A stretch of 56,123 nucleotides of DNA, from NCBI GenBank assembly GCA_030525245.1, contig JAUNFB010000001.1:38651-94773 (forward strand), written 5' to 3'. The notes beneath the pieces were generated by a model that was given only the letters and a program-made list of their open reading frames with translations, was not told the origin of the DNA and did not search any database. The position numbers and the translations under genes were made by a program. This document shows positions 26,867 through 35,786 of this stretch, piece by piece. Position 1 is the first letter of the stretch, and each line of letters starts with the position of its first letter. This DNA comes from Erysipelotrichia bacterium. GTDB lineage: Bacteria; Bacillota_I; Bacilli_A; Erysipelotrichales; Erysipelotrichaceae.

Positions 26867-28781
26867 AAATTTAATTTCCGCATTAATAGCAATTATTGCC
26901 ATTTTGTGTGTAGTTGTTATTTTTGCTCCAAAAACAGTTGCCGGATTAAATTTAAATCTTGAGTTAGGCGATGGTCAACAATTGATCTATAAAACCGAAG
27001 CAATTGATGAAGAAACCGTTAAAAATGCAGCGGAAGTATTGAAAAAAAGAATTTCTAATTTCGGTGCTGTTGATGTTGAATATACGATTGAAAACAATCA
27101 AATAACATTGAATTATACCGGAATAAAGGATAATGATGTTATGAGAAAATATCTTACAACTATCGGTAAATTATCTTTCCGCGATTATGACGGCAGAGAA
27201 TTGATGGGACGTGCTGTTTTGAATGAAACAATGCCTTTGGGTGTTGCGAAAAATGATGATAAAACATTGTTGTATATATTTGTTGCCGACAGCAAGGAAT
27301 TTTCAGCCAACACTTTAATGTTAAGTGCTGCAGAAAAGAAATATATGGTTGTATGGGTTGATTATGATGAAAAATATTCTTTTGAAAATGAACAAAGCAA
27401 AACCGATCCGGCATATTTAGCTGCGGCTACAGTTTCACAGGCTATAAATGAAACATGTTATATACAATCAGCTCATGATTACGAAACTACTAAAAATATT
27501 TTAGCAGTTGTGAACGGAGGAGAATTACCTTGCACAATCGAAGAAATTGCTTTTAATGAACTGGTTTCTAATGCTGGCACCAATGGTGCAGCAATGATTA
27601 TTAATTCATTGTGGATTATTGTGGCTTTAAGTGCTGTATTGTTGATTGGTAAGTATCGTTTAGCCGGAGCGGTAAGTTCATTAATGTTGGCATTATATGT
27701 TGTAACAACTACTGCGACTGTCAGTGCATTTGGTGTTATTTTTGATAGTATCGTGGCTTTATTGTTAGTAATTGGTTTATTTATTGGTGTATATTACTTA
27801 TTTGCGATAAACAGAAAAATCAATGAACAAATAAACAGCGGATTGTTAGAAAAAACTGCAGTGAACAATGCTTATCAAAAGAGTTTGGTTTCGGTAATAT
27901 CGGCATATCTAATCGCTATTTTTGCCGGACTGATCTGCTACTTGTTCTTCAAGAACTATTTTGCCGGTTTTGCGATTACTTTGTTGACTGTTGCGATTAC
28001 AAGTTTAATTGCCTTTGTTTTATGGAATAAATTTATGTTAACTGATTTGATTGTTTCCAATTATTTTGATAAAAAGATTTTTGGATATAAAGACAATGCA
28101 ACAGGTATACCGGCAAGAGATTACACAGCTTTATCAAAAAGTAAAGTTTCATATATTTTATTGGCAGTCAGTGCTGTATTTGCCGTATTATTTGTAGTTT
28201 CTGTAAAAGAAAATTGGAAAATATGTTTGTTTGCTTTAATTGTAATATTTGTAGCAAGCCTTGCTTATATCGGTTATTTGGCTTATAAAAATAAAAAGGC
28301 TGCTCAGTATGGTTTTACAATAGGTACCTTATTCAGCTTGTTAGCAACAATGACAACTGTTTATTTAAGCAAATATACTTCACAAGAAAATATCGGATTT
28401 ATGATGACCGCTGTTATCTTATTCATGGTATTAAATGCAATGGTGGTTAAACAATTTAGCGATAATTATGATTCAATGATTAAAAATAAATTAACTGTTA
28501 CCAAAATTGAAACATTATTTAATGAAACGTTCGGTGATATTATTAAAAATTTAATACCGGCAGTGATCGGTTTAATTATCTTTGTCGCAATGTTGGCTTG
28601 CTTAAAATTGTCTGACAGAATTGTTTTAACAGTATTATTGATTGTTGTTGCTTTATTGAGTGTTTGCTTGTCTGCATCTTTATGGTTACAATACATGTTG
28701 AAAAATTATCGTAAACCAAAAGGAAATCGTAAAAATACAAGTGAAAAAACCGAAAGAGTTATTTTCGGAATAAATGATTAA
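26850..28781 (+). CDS. secDF: Degenerate SecDF-like membrane protein
   Basis: 643 residues. An N-terminal signal-anchor (about 7-27) precedes an extracytoplasmic domain with a weak SecD P1 pattern (VLKKRISNFGAVDVEY), then about 11 membrane segments in two halves (about 247-400 and 430-620), as in fused SecDF. Position between a comN-like gene and recJ also matches SecDF, which uses proton-motive force to pull translocated proteins. The SecD segment that normally reads VDANV has IGVYY at about 312-316, and the SecF segment that normally reads NDT has LNA at about 528-530, so both signature Asp residues are missing. No SecF periplasmic domain (P4) separates the first two helices of the second half. 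It is either an altered SecDF or a non-pumping derivative. RBS GAGGAAGAGG; the ATG at 26850 is clear. Confidence 0.72.
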   Translation: MRKNSKNLISALIAIIAILCVVVIFAPKTVAGLNLNLELGDGQQLIYKTEAIDEETVKNAAEVLKKRISNFGAVDVEYTIENNQITLNYTGIKDNDVMRKYLTTIGKLSFRDYDGRELMGRAVLNETMPLGVAKNDDKTLLYIFVADSKEFSANTLMLSAAEKKYMVVWVDYDEKYSFENEQSKTDPAYLAAATVSQAINETCYIQSAHDYETTKNILAVVNGGELPCTIEEIAFNELVSNAGTNGAAMIINSLWIIVALSAVLLIGKYRLAGAVSSLMLALYVVTTTATVSAFGVIFDSIVALLLVIGLFIGVYYLFAINRKINEQINSGLLEKTAVNNAYQKSLVSVISAYLIAIFAGLICYLFFKNYFAGFAITLLTVAITSLIAFVLWNKFMLTDLIVSNYFDKKIFGYKDNATGIPARDYTALSKSKVSYILLAVSAVFAVLFVVSVKENWKICLFALIVIFVASLAYIGYLAYKNKKAAQYGFTIGTLFSLLATMTTVYLSKYTSQENIGFMMTAVILFMVLNAMVVKQFSDNYDSMIKNKLTVTKIETLFNETFGDIIKNLIPAVIGLIIFVAMLACLKLSDRIVLTVLLIVVALLSVCLSASLWLQYMLKNYRKPKGNRKNTSEKTERVIFGIND

Positions 28782-28794
28782 TTAAAAGTTACTT

Positions 28795-30387
28795 ATGTCA
28801 TATAAAAGAATAGATACGAAAAATTATGTAGATTTAATTGATAGATATCACATTAAACCTTTACTTGCTAAAGTAGTTAAAAGTTTTGCCTATTCTCCTT
28901 ATGACGAAGCAACTTTTTTCTTTCCAATTGACAAGTATGAATTTGATGAAAATATTTTTTCACCGTTTAAAGACATCTTTAAAAAAATAAAACGGGAAAA
29001 TTTAAAAGTATTTATATTTGGGGATTATGATTGTGATGGAATTTGTGCCACAACAATTATGAGCATGTTATTAACCAAAATGAATATAAATCATGGTTAT
29101 TATTTACCGGATCGGCAACAAGAAGGCTATGGATTAAATCTTGAACGTTTAAAGCAGGCATATCAAAAAGGTTATAGAGTTTTGATAACGGTTGATAATG
29201 GAGTAAGCAGTTATGAGGCATTGCAATGGGCCAGGGAAAACAATATGTTGATAATAGTTACTGATCATCATAGTATTTTAAATACATTTACTTATGATTG
29301 CTTTTTGCATCCTGAATTGATGAATAAGGATTATCAATATTTATGTGGAACAGCTGTTGTTTACCTATTAGCAGTATATTTGCATCTTTCTGATGAAAAA
29401 ATGACAATACTGGCAATGTTAGCAACTTTATCAGATGTGATGCCGTTAAAAGGAATCAATATAAAAATTATTCGTGATGGATTAAGATTGTTTAATAAAC
29501 ACCTTTATTATAATTTAGAAGCTTTAGGTGACTTAAACTTTCCGGTAAACGAAAATGATTTATCATTTAAAATTATTCCTAAAATTAATGCTGTCGGACG
29601 TTTATCTGATCAGGCGAATGTTAATATTTTGGTAAAGTATTTATTATGCAATGATAAAAATGTTATTGACAAATATGCGGTTGAAATAAACAAAATCAAT
29701 AAATTGAGACAACAATTGACAAGCCAGCAGTATGAGTTCTTATTACCGAAAATTAAAGAAAATGATAAATTTAATTTTGTATATTATTCTGATTTACATG
29801 AAGGTTTATTGGGCTTATTGGCCTCAAAAATGACTTCATTAACAAGTAAACCGAGTTTTGTGATGACCGATTCTGACGGATTAGTAAAGGGTTCGGCAAG
29901 AAGTCTTAAAGATGATAATTTAATGGAAATGTTAGATAATTTTAAAGATGAATTCGATAAAATAGGCGGACACGCTAATGCTTGTGGTTTTTCTCTACCT
30001 AAAGAAAAATTAAAGAAGTTTAATGACTATTTGAATGAATGCTGTGCAAATTTATTGAACGATAATATGATTGAATATATTGAAGTAGACAGTGAGGAAT
30101 TAACCTTGGAAAATATTCAGGAAGTATTTGCTTATGGACCATATGGACACGACAGAATGCTTCCTTATATAAAAGTTAAATTTTCGCAAATAAATGATTA
30201 TAGGCAATTAAAAACCGACCATCAATTAAAATGGACGGTTAATAATAACATTCAATTAATCAGTTTTGAAAACGAGGGTTATCAAAATTATCTTAACAGA
30301 ACTTCATTGGAGATAATCGGACAACTACAACAAAACAGTTTTCTTAATCGTCAATATTATCAAATAATGGTCAAAGAGATTTTATAA
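28795..30387 (+). CDS. recJ: Single-strand DNA exonuclease RecJ (short form)
   Basis: A 5'-3' single-strand exonuclease of the DHH superfamily for recombination and repair. Motif I is FGDYDCDGICA (about 76-86), then ITVDNGVSSYEA, the DHH motif TDHHSI and LATLSDVMP. The DHHA1 domain has GSARSLKDDNLMEML and IGGHANACGFSL. 530 residues, shorter than B. subtilis RecJ because the C-terminal extension is missing; the catalytic core is intact. No strong RBS precedes the ATG, which follows secDF by 13 bases. It converges with the minus-strand epimerase gene, overlapping by six bases. Confidence 0.9.
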   Translation: MSYKRIDTKNYVDLIDRYHIKPLLAKVVKSFAYSPYDEATFFFPIDKYEFDENIFSPFKDIFKKIKRENLKVFIFGDYDCDGICATTIMSMLLTKMNINHGYYLPDRQQEGYGLNLERLKQAYQKGYRVLITVDNGVSSYEALQWARENNMLIIVTDHHSILNTFTYDCFLHPELMNKDYQYLCGTAVVYLLAVYLHLSDEKMTILAMLATLSDVMPLKGINIKIIRDGLRLFNKHLYYNLEALGDLNFPVNENDLSFKIIPKINAVGRLSDQANVNILVKYLLCNDKNVIDKYAVEINKINKLRQQLTSQQYEFLLPKIKENDKFNFVYYSDLHEGLLGLLASKMTSLTSKPSFVMTDSDGLVKGSARSLKDDNLMEMLDNFKDEFDKIGGHANACGFSLPKEKLKKFNDYLNECCANLLNDNMIEYIEVDSEELTLENIQEVFAYGPYGHDRMLPYIKVKFSQINDYRQLKTDHQLKWTVNNNIQLISFENEGYQNYLNRTSLEIIGQLQQNSFLNRQYYQIMVKEIL

Positions 30388-31191
30388 TACTTGCCAATAA
30401 TATGAACAATTGAAACTGCAGTTAGGTTTTAGCAGCAGATTGATTTTGTTTTCTCTTTGGAAGAAATTGTTGCTTTCTAAATTGTTCTTTGGAAATTGCG
30501 GTTCTATGCAGATAAATTCTGCTTCCGGCCTTTTATGCCAAAATCCTAGAACATTGTAACCTTCAATACCGATACGGATTCCCTGTGAGCCGTTGGTAAC
30601 ACTGACATATGTCGAATTTAATTCATTATGATAAAATGTCTGATTCTTTTCAGCATTAATTATTGTGCTTAAAGGTAGTTTTTGACCAAATGTTTCTTCT
30701 TTTTCAAATTCAACATACCAATCAGAAAAATTTTTATCATATATATTTGGACAATTGAAAGCAGGGTGGAAACCTATTTCAAATGGCAGATCTTTATTAT
30801 CCAAGTTATAAATGGTGTAGTTCAATAAGACTTTGTTGTCATTAAGACAATAATTTACGGTTATTTTAAAGTCAAATGGATAAAGTTTTTTTGATTCGTC
30901 ATTGGCTGTAAAGGACAATGTCATTTCATCTTTTTTGATTTCTTCAAATTTAAATTCGCTACGACGTAAGAAACCATGCTGAGTCAAAGTATAAGTGTTT
31001 CCCTCGTATTCGTATTGATTATTCGCTAATGGTCCGACAATCGGAAATAGGATCGGATTACAGTTGTGCCAATCTTCTTTATTTCGATCCCAAATCATTT
31101 CTTGACCGTCGATTTTTTTTAGCGAAATAATTTCGGCTGCTTTTGATGATGCCGTAAGCATAATTTTTTCATTTTGTAATTTAAATTCCAT
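30382..31191 (-). CDS. Aldose 1-epimerase family protein, LacX-like
   Basis: A beta-sandwich protein of the galactose-mutarotase superfamily, interconverting anomers of an unknown sugar or acting as a hexose-6-phosphate epimerase. Family features are NPILFPIVGPLANNQYEYEG, TQHGFLRRSEF (the first conserved His), GFHPAFNCP (second His) and FICIEPQF near the C-terminus. The length (269) and NPILFPIVG motif match the LacX-like subgroup rather than GalM. The ATG is at 31189-31191 with GAGG upstream on the minus strand. It is the only gene interrupting the recJ-apt-relA order, suggesting insertion into a conserved block. Confidence 0.85.
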   Translation of the reverse strand: MEFKLQNEKIMLTASSKAAEIISLKKIDGQEMIWDRNKEDWHNCNPILFPIVGPLANNQYEYEGNTYTLTQHGFLRRSEFKFEEIKKDEMTLSFTANDESKKLYPFDFKITVNYCLNDNKVLLNYTIYNLDNKDLPFEIGFHPAFNCPNIYDKNFSDWYVEFEKEETFGQKLPLSTIINAEKNQTFYHNELNSTYVSVTNGSQGIRIGIEGYNVLGFWHKRPEAEFICIEPQFPKNNLESNNFFQRENKINLLLKPNCSFNCSYYWQVL

Positions 31192-31244
31192 AATAAATAC
31201 CTCAGCAATATTTTACTATAATTCTTAAATATAATAAAAAAATA

Positions 31245-31253
31245 TGTTATTAT
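31245..31253 (+). promoter_or_regulatory. apt extended -10 promoter
   Basis: TGTTATTAT at 31245-31253; the leader is about 22 nt with GGAGG before the ATG. The 90-base divergent gap also has to contain the promoter of the minus-strand epimerase gene, for which I see only a weak TATAGT. Confidence 0.5.
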
Positions 31254-31281
31254 TGTTAAGTATTTTTCAGGAGGACTTGTT

Positions 31282-31803
31282 ATGAATTTATACAACTATA
31301 TTGAATCTATACCGGATTATCCGATAAAAGGAATTTTATTCAGAGATGTCACACCTTTAGTAGAAAACGGTGCAGCTTTTAAAGAAACAATTAAACGATT
31401 AACAGAAATTGCTGAAAAAGTAAAGGCTGATGTTATTGTTGGACCGGAATCAAGAGGCTTTTTATTTGGAGCTCCGGTAGCAGCTCAAATGGGAATCGGT
31501 TTTGTACCGGCAAGAAAGCCTAACAAATTACCGCGTGAAGTTATTTCTTATGAATATACTCTTGAATATGGTTCAAATAAATTAGAAATGTGTAAAGATT
31601 CTATCAAGCCGGGACAAAGAGTTTTGGTTATTGATGATTTATTGGCAACCGGAGGAACAATAAATGCGGCCAATAAAATGGTTGAACAATTAGGTGGTAT
31701 AGTTGTAGGCGATGCTTTCTTAATTGAACTTGTGGATTTAAAGGGTAGAGAAAACTTAAAAGGATATGAAGTATACTCCCTTCTGCAATATGAGGGTGAA
31801 TAA
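31282..31803 (+). CDS. apt: Adenine phosphoribosyltransferase
   Basis: Salvages adenine to AMP using PRPP. The PRPP-binding loop is [13 protein letters not shown] (about 114-126), [14 protein letters not shown] is the adenine-side signature and KPNKLPRE is the flexible loop. The 173 residues are standard. A CAGGAGGA site precedes the ATG. In Bacilli apt normally precedes relA, as here, though a terminator and a separate relA promoter lie between them. Confidence 0.95.
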   Translation: MNLYNYIESIPDYPIKGILFRDVTPLVENGAAFKETIKRLTEIAEKVKADVIVGPESRGFLFGAPVAAQMGIGFVPARKPNKLPREVISYEYTLEYGSNKLEMCKDSIKPGQRVLVIDDLLATGGTINAANKMVEQLGGIVVGDAFLIELVDLKGRENLKGYEVYSLLQYEGE

Positions 31804-31826
31804 AATATTTCAATGCATAATTTACC

Positions 31827-31860
31827 AAAGATGATATGAGTGAAAATATCATCTTTTTCT
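31827..31860 (+). terminator. apt terminator
   Basis: A perfect 11-bp stem (31827-31837 with 31846-31856), an 8-base loop, and T residues. Confidence 0.8.
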
Positions 31861-31919
31861 TAAGCAATTGCGGGGAAAAATTAAATCATAGGTTTATAAA
31901 AAATAAATAGATAAAATAT

Positions 31920-31965
31920 TTGACATTTATTTGACATTTAAGGAGTATTGGACAAATAATATAAT
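31920..31965 (+). promoter_or_regulatory. relA promoter region with tandem TTGACATTTA
   Basis: TTGACATTTA occurs twice, 11 bases apart (31920 and 31931). TTGACA at 31931 is 18 bases from AATAAT (31955-31960); TATAAT at 31960-31965 is 23 bases away. One copy is the likely -35; the other may be a second start or a repeat-bound regulator site. Confidence 0.5.
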
Positions 31966-31985
31966 TGTTTTGGGAAGTGATTATT

Positions 31986-34199
31986 ATGAGTAAGCAAAAA
32001 GAAGTAACTAAAGAAATGTTTTTTAATGAGGTAGCAAAATATATCTCTGATCCGCAGTCGATTGCGATGATCAACAAAGCATACGATTTTGCTCAAAAAG
32101 CGCACGAGGGACAATTGCGTAAGAGCGGTGAACCTTATTTTATTCATGTCTTAAATGTTGCCTATATTTTAGCTACTCTAACTGCCGGTCCGCAAACGAT
32201 TTGTGCCGGATTATTGCACGACACTATGGAGGATTGTGGGGTTACTTTCGAAGAGATTGAAACTAATTTTGATCACGATATTGCTACTTTGGTCGAAGCG
32301 GTAACAAAGATCGGTTCATTAAAGTTTAAGGATGAAAAAGAATATCTGGCAGCAAATCACCGCAAGATATTTATCGCAATGGCTAAAGATGTTAGAGTAA
32401 TTATCATTAAATTGGTCGATAGATTACATAATATGCGCACATTGATGTATCAGCCGGAAGAAAAGCAAAAAAAGATTTCATCGGAAACATTACAGGTTTA
32501 TGCTCCGATTGCTCACCGTCTGGGTTTAGCGGAGATAAAAAACGAATTGGAAGACTTATCTTTTTTATACTTGGATCCGCAAAAATATCATGAAATTGCT
32601 CATCTTTTGGAAAATAAAAAGAGTGAAAGACAGGCTATTGTTAATCAGATGATTGTTAATTTAGATCATTTGCTCAGTGATAAAAAGATCGAATATCGTA
32701 TATTCGGTCGTTCGAAACACATTTATTCGATTTATCGGAAGATGATTACCAAAAATAAGCGTTTTGATGAAATTTTTGATTTATATGCGATAAGAATTAT
32801 AACCAAGAATGAACTTAATTGTTATGAAATATTAGGTTATATTCATAATGCTTATAAACCGATTAATGGCCGATTAAAAGATTATATTGCCATGCCAAAG
32901 ATGAATATGTATCAATCGTTGCATACTACCGTTTTAGATGGAAACGGTAATATTTTTGAAGTTCAAATACGTACTGAGGAAATGGATATGGTTGCGGAAA
33001 TGGGTATTGCCGCACACTGGGCTTATAAAGAAGGCAAATATAATAGTGCCGCAGAACAAAAAGAAATTGAAAATAAATTGGGCTGGTTCCACGATATGAT
33101 TTCAATGATGAATGAATCAAAATTAGCTCATCCGACAGAATTTATGAGTCAGATTAAAAAAGATATTTTTGAAGCAAATGTTTATGTTATGACTCCCAAA
33201 GGAAGAATTATAGAATTACAAAATGGTTCAACACCATTGGATTTTGCTTATCGGGTACATACAGAAGTAGGGCATAATGCTGTCGGAGCAATCGTAAACG
33301 GTGCACTTGTTCCTTTGGACACCGTTCTTAAAACCGGTGATGTTGTACAAATTAAAACTTCTAAACAATCTAATGGTCCAAGTGAGGATTGGTTAAAAAT
33401 TGTAAAGACTACGACTGCGCGCAATAAAATCAGAGCTTTTTTGATGAAAAAAGAAAATGATATGCGTTCTGAAATGATTGCTAAGGGCGAAAAGTATTAC
33501 AGTGATGAAGTAAAACGACGCAATTTGGATGAAAAACTTTTTTTGGATAAATCGAAATTGGAAACAATTTATGGTCAACTGAATATAAATAATTATGATG
33601 AGTTGATGTATGCTGTCGCCAACAAGTCTATTTCAATAGCACAGATAGTGGAAAAGTTGCAAAAAAATAAGAACACATCTATGGCGGATAATGAATCACT
33701 GACAAAGATGATTCAAGAAAAGCAAGCAAAAAAAGACAAACGCAGTAAGGTTTCAACTTCCGGTGTTATTGTTGAAGGAATTTCTTCCATGATGGTAAAT
33801 CTTGCCGGTTGTTGCATGCCGGTATATGGGGATGAAATTGTTGGTTATATTTCTAAAGGACAAGGCGTTAAAGTTCATAGAAAAGACTGCCCAAATATTA
33901 TCAATGAAAAAAATCGTTTGATAAAAGTAATGTGGAATCCACAACAACAGGAAACTCAATACGATAGTTGGCTAAGGTTGGATGCTCAAGACTATAATTA
34001 CTTGATAAACGATATTGTAACGATGCTTGCTCAATATAAAGTAAGTCTTTATGGTATTAAATCAGAATCACTTCCGGATAAAGTCAATACATTTGTGGAA
34101 ATTAAAGTTAAGGTCAAGGATTTGGAACAGTTGCAAACTTTAATGGCCAACTTGAAAAAGATTGAAGCGGTCAACGAGGTAACAAGAATAACCAAATAA
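31986..34199 (+). CDS. relA: Bifunctional (p)ppGpp synthetase/hydrolase
   Basis: A long RSH protein controlling the stringent response. The HD hydrolase domain has its His-Asp pair at about 78-79 (LLHDTMEDCG) with KSGEPYFIHVLNV upstream. The synthetase domain follows (HIYSIYRKM, FDLYAIRII, HTTVLD). Then come TGS (VYVMTPKGRIIELQNGSTPLDFAY), a zinc-finger/CC region (LAGCCMPVYGDEIVGYIS, HRKDCPN) and a C-terminal ACT domain. 737 residues, standard. The intact HD motif supports hydrolase activity too. The ATG at 31986 is preferred over an in-frame TTG at 31965 because of GGGAAG upstream. Confidence 0.95.
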   Translation: MSKQKEVTKEMFFNEVAKYISDPQSIAMINKAYDFAQKAHEGQLRKSGEPYFIHVLNVAYILATLTAGPQTICAGLLHDTMEDCGVTFEEIETNFDHDIATLVEAVTKIGSLKFKDEKEYLAANHRKIFIAMAKDVRVIIIKLVDRLHNMRTLMYQPEEKQKKISSETLQVYAPIAHRLGLAEIKNELEDLSFLYLDPQKYHEIAHLLENKKSERQAIVNQMIVNLDHLLSDKKIEYRIFGRSKHIYSIYRKMITKNKRFDEIFDLYAIRIITKNELNCYEILGYIHNAYKPINGRLKDYIAMPKMNMYQSLHTTVLDGNGNIFEVQIRTEEMDMVAEMGIAAHWAYKEGKYNSAAEQKEIENKLGWFHDMISMMNESKLAHPTEFMSQIKKDIFEANVYVMTPKGRIIELQNGSTPLDFAYRVHTEVGHNAVGAIVNGALVPLDTVLKTGDVVQIKTSKQSNGPSEDWLKIVKTTTARNKIRAFLMKKENDMRSEMIAKGEKYYSDEVKRRNLDEKLFLDKSKLETIYGQLNINNYDELMYAVANKSISIAQIVEKLQKNKNTSMADNESLTKMIQEKQAKKDKRSKVSTSGVIVEGISSMMVNLAGCCMPVYGDEIVGYISKGQGVKVHRKDCPNIINEKNRLIKVMWNPQQQETQYDSWLRLDAQDYNYLINDIVTMLAQYKVSLYGIKSESLPDKVNTFVEIKVKVKDLEQLQTLMANLKKIEAVNEVTRITK

Positions 34200-34260
34200 A
34201 ATTTTCAATCGTTGTTTGAAAATTATTCATTAATAGTGTATTGTTGTTTCCCGCAAATTG

Positions 34261-34484
34261 TGTTATTATAAAGCATATTCTGGGAAGAAGAGTGGCTTGA
34301 TTAAACTGTCGCAGAGAGAAAACAAATGGTGTGAGTTTTTACAGTGAGATCTTGACCTGACACTTTGGAGAATTTTTGTTGAAGAAAGTAGACAAAAACG
34401 TAGGATGGCGTTAACTCTAATGAGAAGCAATTAAGGTGGCACCACGCAAATACAGCGTCCTTATCATATAAGGGCGTTTTTTTA
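34261..34484 (+). promoter_or_regulatory. T-box leader of hisS-aspS with overlapping Asp/His specifier
   Basis: This fills most of the 305-base gap before hisS. An extended -10 (TGTTATTAT, 34261-34269) is followed by a T-box element: GCAGAGAG at 34311, a GGTGTGAG-type Stem I loop, a specifier region GACAC at 34359-34363, and the T-box sequence AAGGTGGCACCACG at 34433-34446. The terminator stem is 34456-34463 with 34469-34476, then seven T. By alignment with the other two T-boxes here (codon followed by ACYTYGGAG) the specifier is GAC (Asp), but CAC (His) overlaps it by one base. Confidence 0.9.
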
Positions 34485-34504
34485 TAGAAAAGGAGTTTGT
34501 TTAT

Positions 34505-35785
34505 ATGGCTGAAGCAAAATATCAAGTTCCACGAGGGACACAAGACATTTATGGTGATGATATCTCTTTATGGCAACAATGCGAACAATTGATCAGACAG
34601 CAATGTTCTCTGTATGGTTATAAAGAAGTACGCACACCGGTATTTGAACATACGGAAGTGTTTAAAAGTGAAAATGATTCATCCGATATGGTCAATAAAG
34701 AAATGTATAGTTTTAAAGATAACGGACAGCGAGACTTGACTTTACGTCCGGAAGGAACAAAAGGAATAATCAGAGCTTTTGTGGAACATAAAATGTTCGG
34801 TAATAGTGATTTGCCGGTAAAAATGTATTACATAGAATCGGTATTTCGTTATGATCGTCCGCAAAAAGGAAGATATCGTCAATTTAATCAGTTTGGCGTT
34901 GAAGCGATCGGAGTCAAATCACCGCTGTTGGATGTAGAAACAATAGATTTAGGTTATAAAATTATATCGCAGTTGGGTATTAAAAATGTTGTCGTTTTAG
35001 TAAATACTTTAGGAGATACGGAAAGCCGAATGAATTATCGCCAAGCTTTAAAAGATTATTTTGCTCCGTATTTACCGGAACTGTGTTCAGATTGTCAACG
35101 TCGTTATAAACAAAATCCACTGAGAATTTTAGATTGTAAAGTCGACAAAGACCATCCTTGTTTTGCCTCTGCACCAAAATGTCGTGACTATTTAAATTCA
35201 GAGAGTAAAGAATATTTTGAAAAAGTATTGCATGGTTTGGATCAACTGCACATTCCTTATAAGGTGGACGATCGACTAGTCAGAGGCTTGGACTATTACA
35301 CAAATACGGTATTTGAAGCTGTTCCAATTGATGATGGCGGTCAGCAAGCAACATTGTTTGCCGGCGGTCAATACGATGGTTTAGTTGAAAGTTTCGGCGG
35401 ACCGAATTTATGCGGCACTGGATTTGGTTTGGGTTTAGAAAGAGTAATTTCTTTGGCAGCGACTCAGGGAACTTTGTGCGCTGAGGAAAATAAAACCGAT
35501 GCATATGTTATTTCCTTGGGTGATTTAGGTAGTTATCCGTTGGAAATCGCTGAAATATTACGCTACAATAAAATAAAGACAGAAATGAATTATGCTTCTC
35601 GCAGTTTGAAATCACAATTTAAAAGCGCCGATCGTTTTCAGGCAAAAGTTATTGTGATAATCGGAGAAGATGAAAAACAACAAGACACTGTGCAAATTAA
35701 GGATACAATCCATAAAACTCAATATACAGTTAAAAAAGAAGAAATGGTTGAAAAAGTACAAGAAATATTAAGAGGAGAACAGTAG
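34505..35785 (+). CDS. hisS: Histidyl-tRNA synthetase
   Basis: A class IIa synthetase charging tRNA-His. Visible signatures are PRGTQDIYGDD at the N-terminus, LTLRPEGTKGIIRAFVEH (motif 2 region), RYDRPQKGRYRQFNQFGVE, the histidine-binding RGLDYYTNTVFEA, FAGGQYDGL and GFGLGLERV (motif 3). A C-terminal anticodon-binding domain covers about 325-426. 426 residues. AAGGAG precedes the ATG. aspS starts one base after its stop, so both are made from the T-box-controlled transcript. Confidence 0.96.
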   Translation: MAEAKYQVPRGTQDIYGDDISLWQQCEQLIRQQCSLYGYKEVRTPVFEHTEVFKSENDSSDMVNKEMYSFKDNGQRDLTLRPEGTKGIIRAFVEHKMFGNSDLPVKMYYIESVFRYDRPQKGRYRQFNQFGVEAIGVKSPLLDVETIDLGYKIISQLGIKNVVVLVNTLGDTESRMNYRQALKDYFAPYLPELCSDCQRRYKQNPLRILDCKVDKDHPCFASAPKCRDYLNSESKEYFEKVLHGLDQLHIPYKVDDRLVRGLDYYTNTVFEAVPIDDGGQQATLFAGGQYDGLVESFGGPNLCGTGFGLGLERVISLAATQGTLCAEENKTDAYVISLGDLGSYPLEIAEILRYNKIKTEMNYASRSLKSQFKSADRFQAKVIVIIGEDEKQQDTVQIKDTIHKTQYTVKKEEMVEKVQEILRGEQ

Positions 35786-35786
35786 T

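Noticed and set aside
34200..34224. Inverted repeat after relA as a terminator
   Set aside because: The 9-bp stem is AT-only and is not followed by a T-tract.
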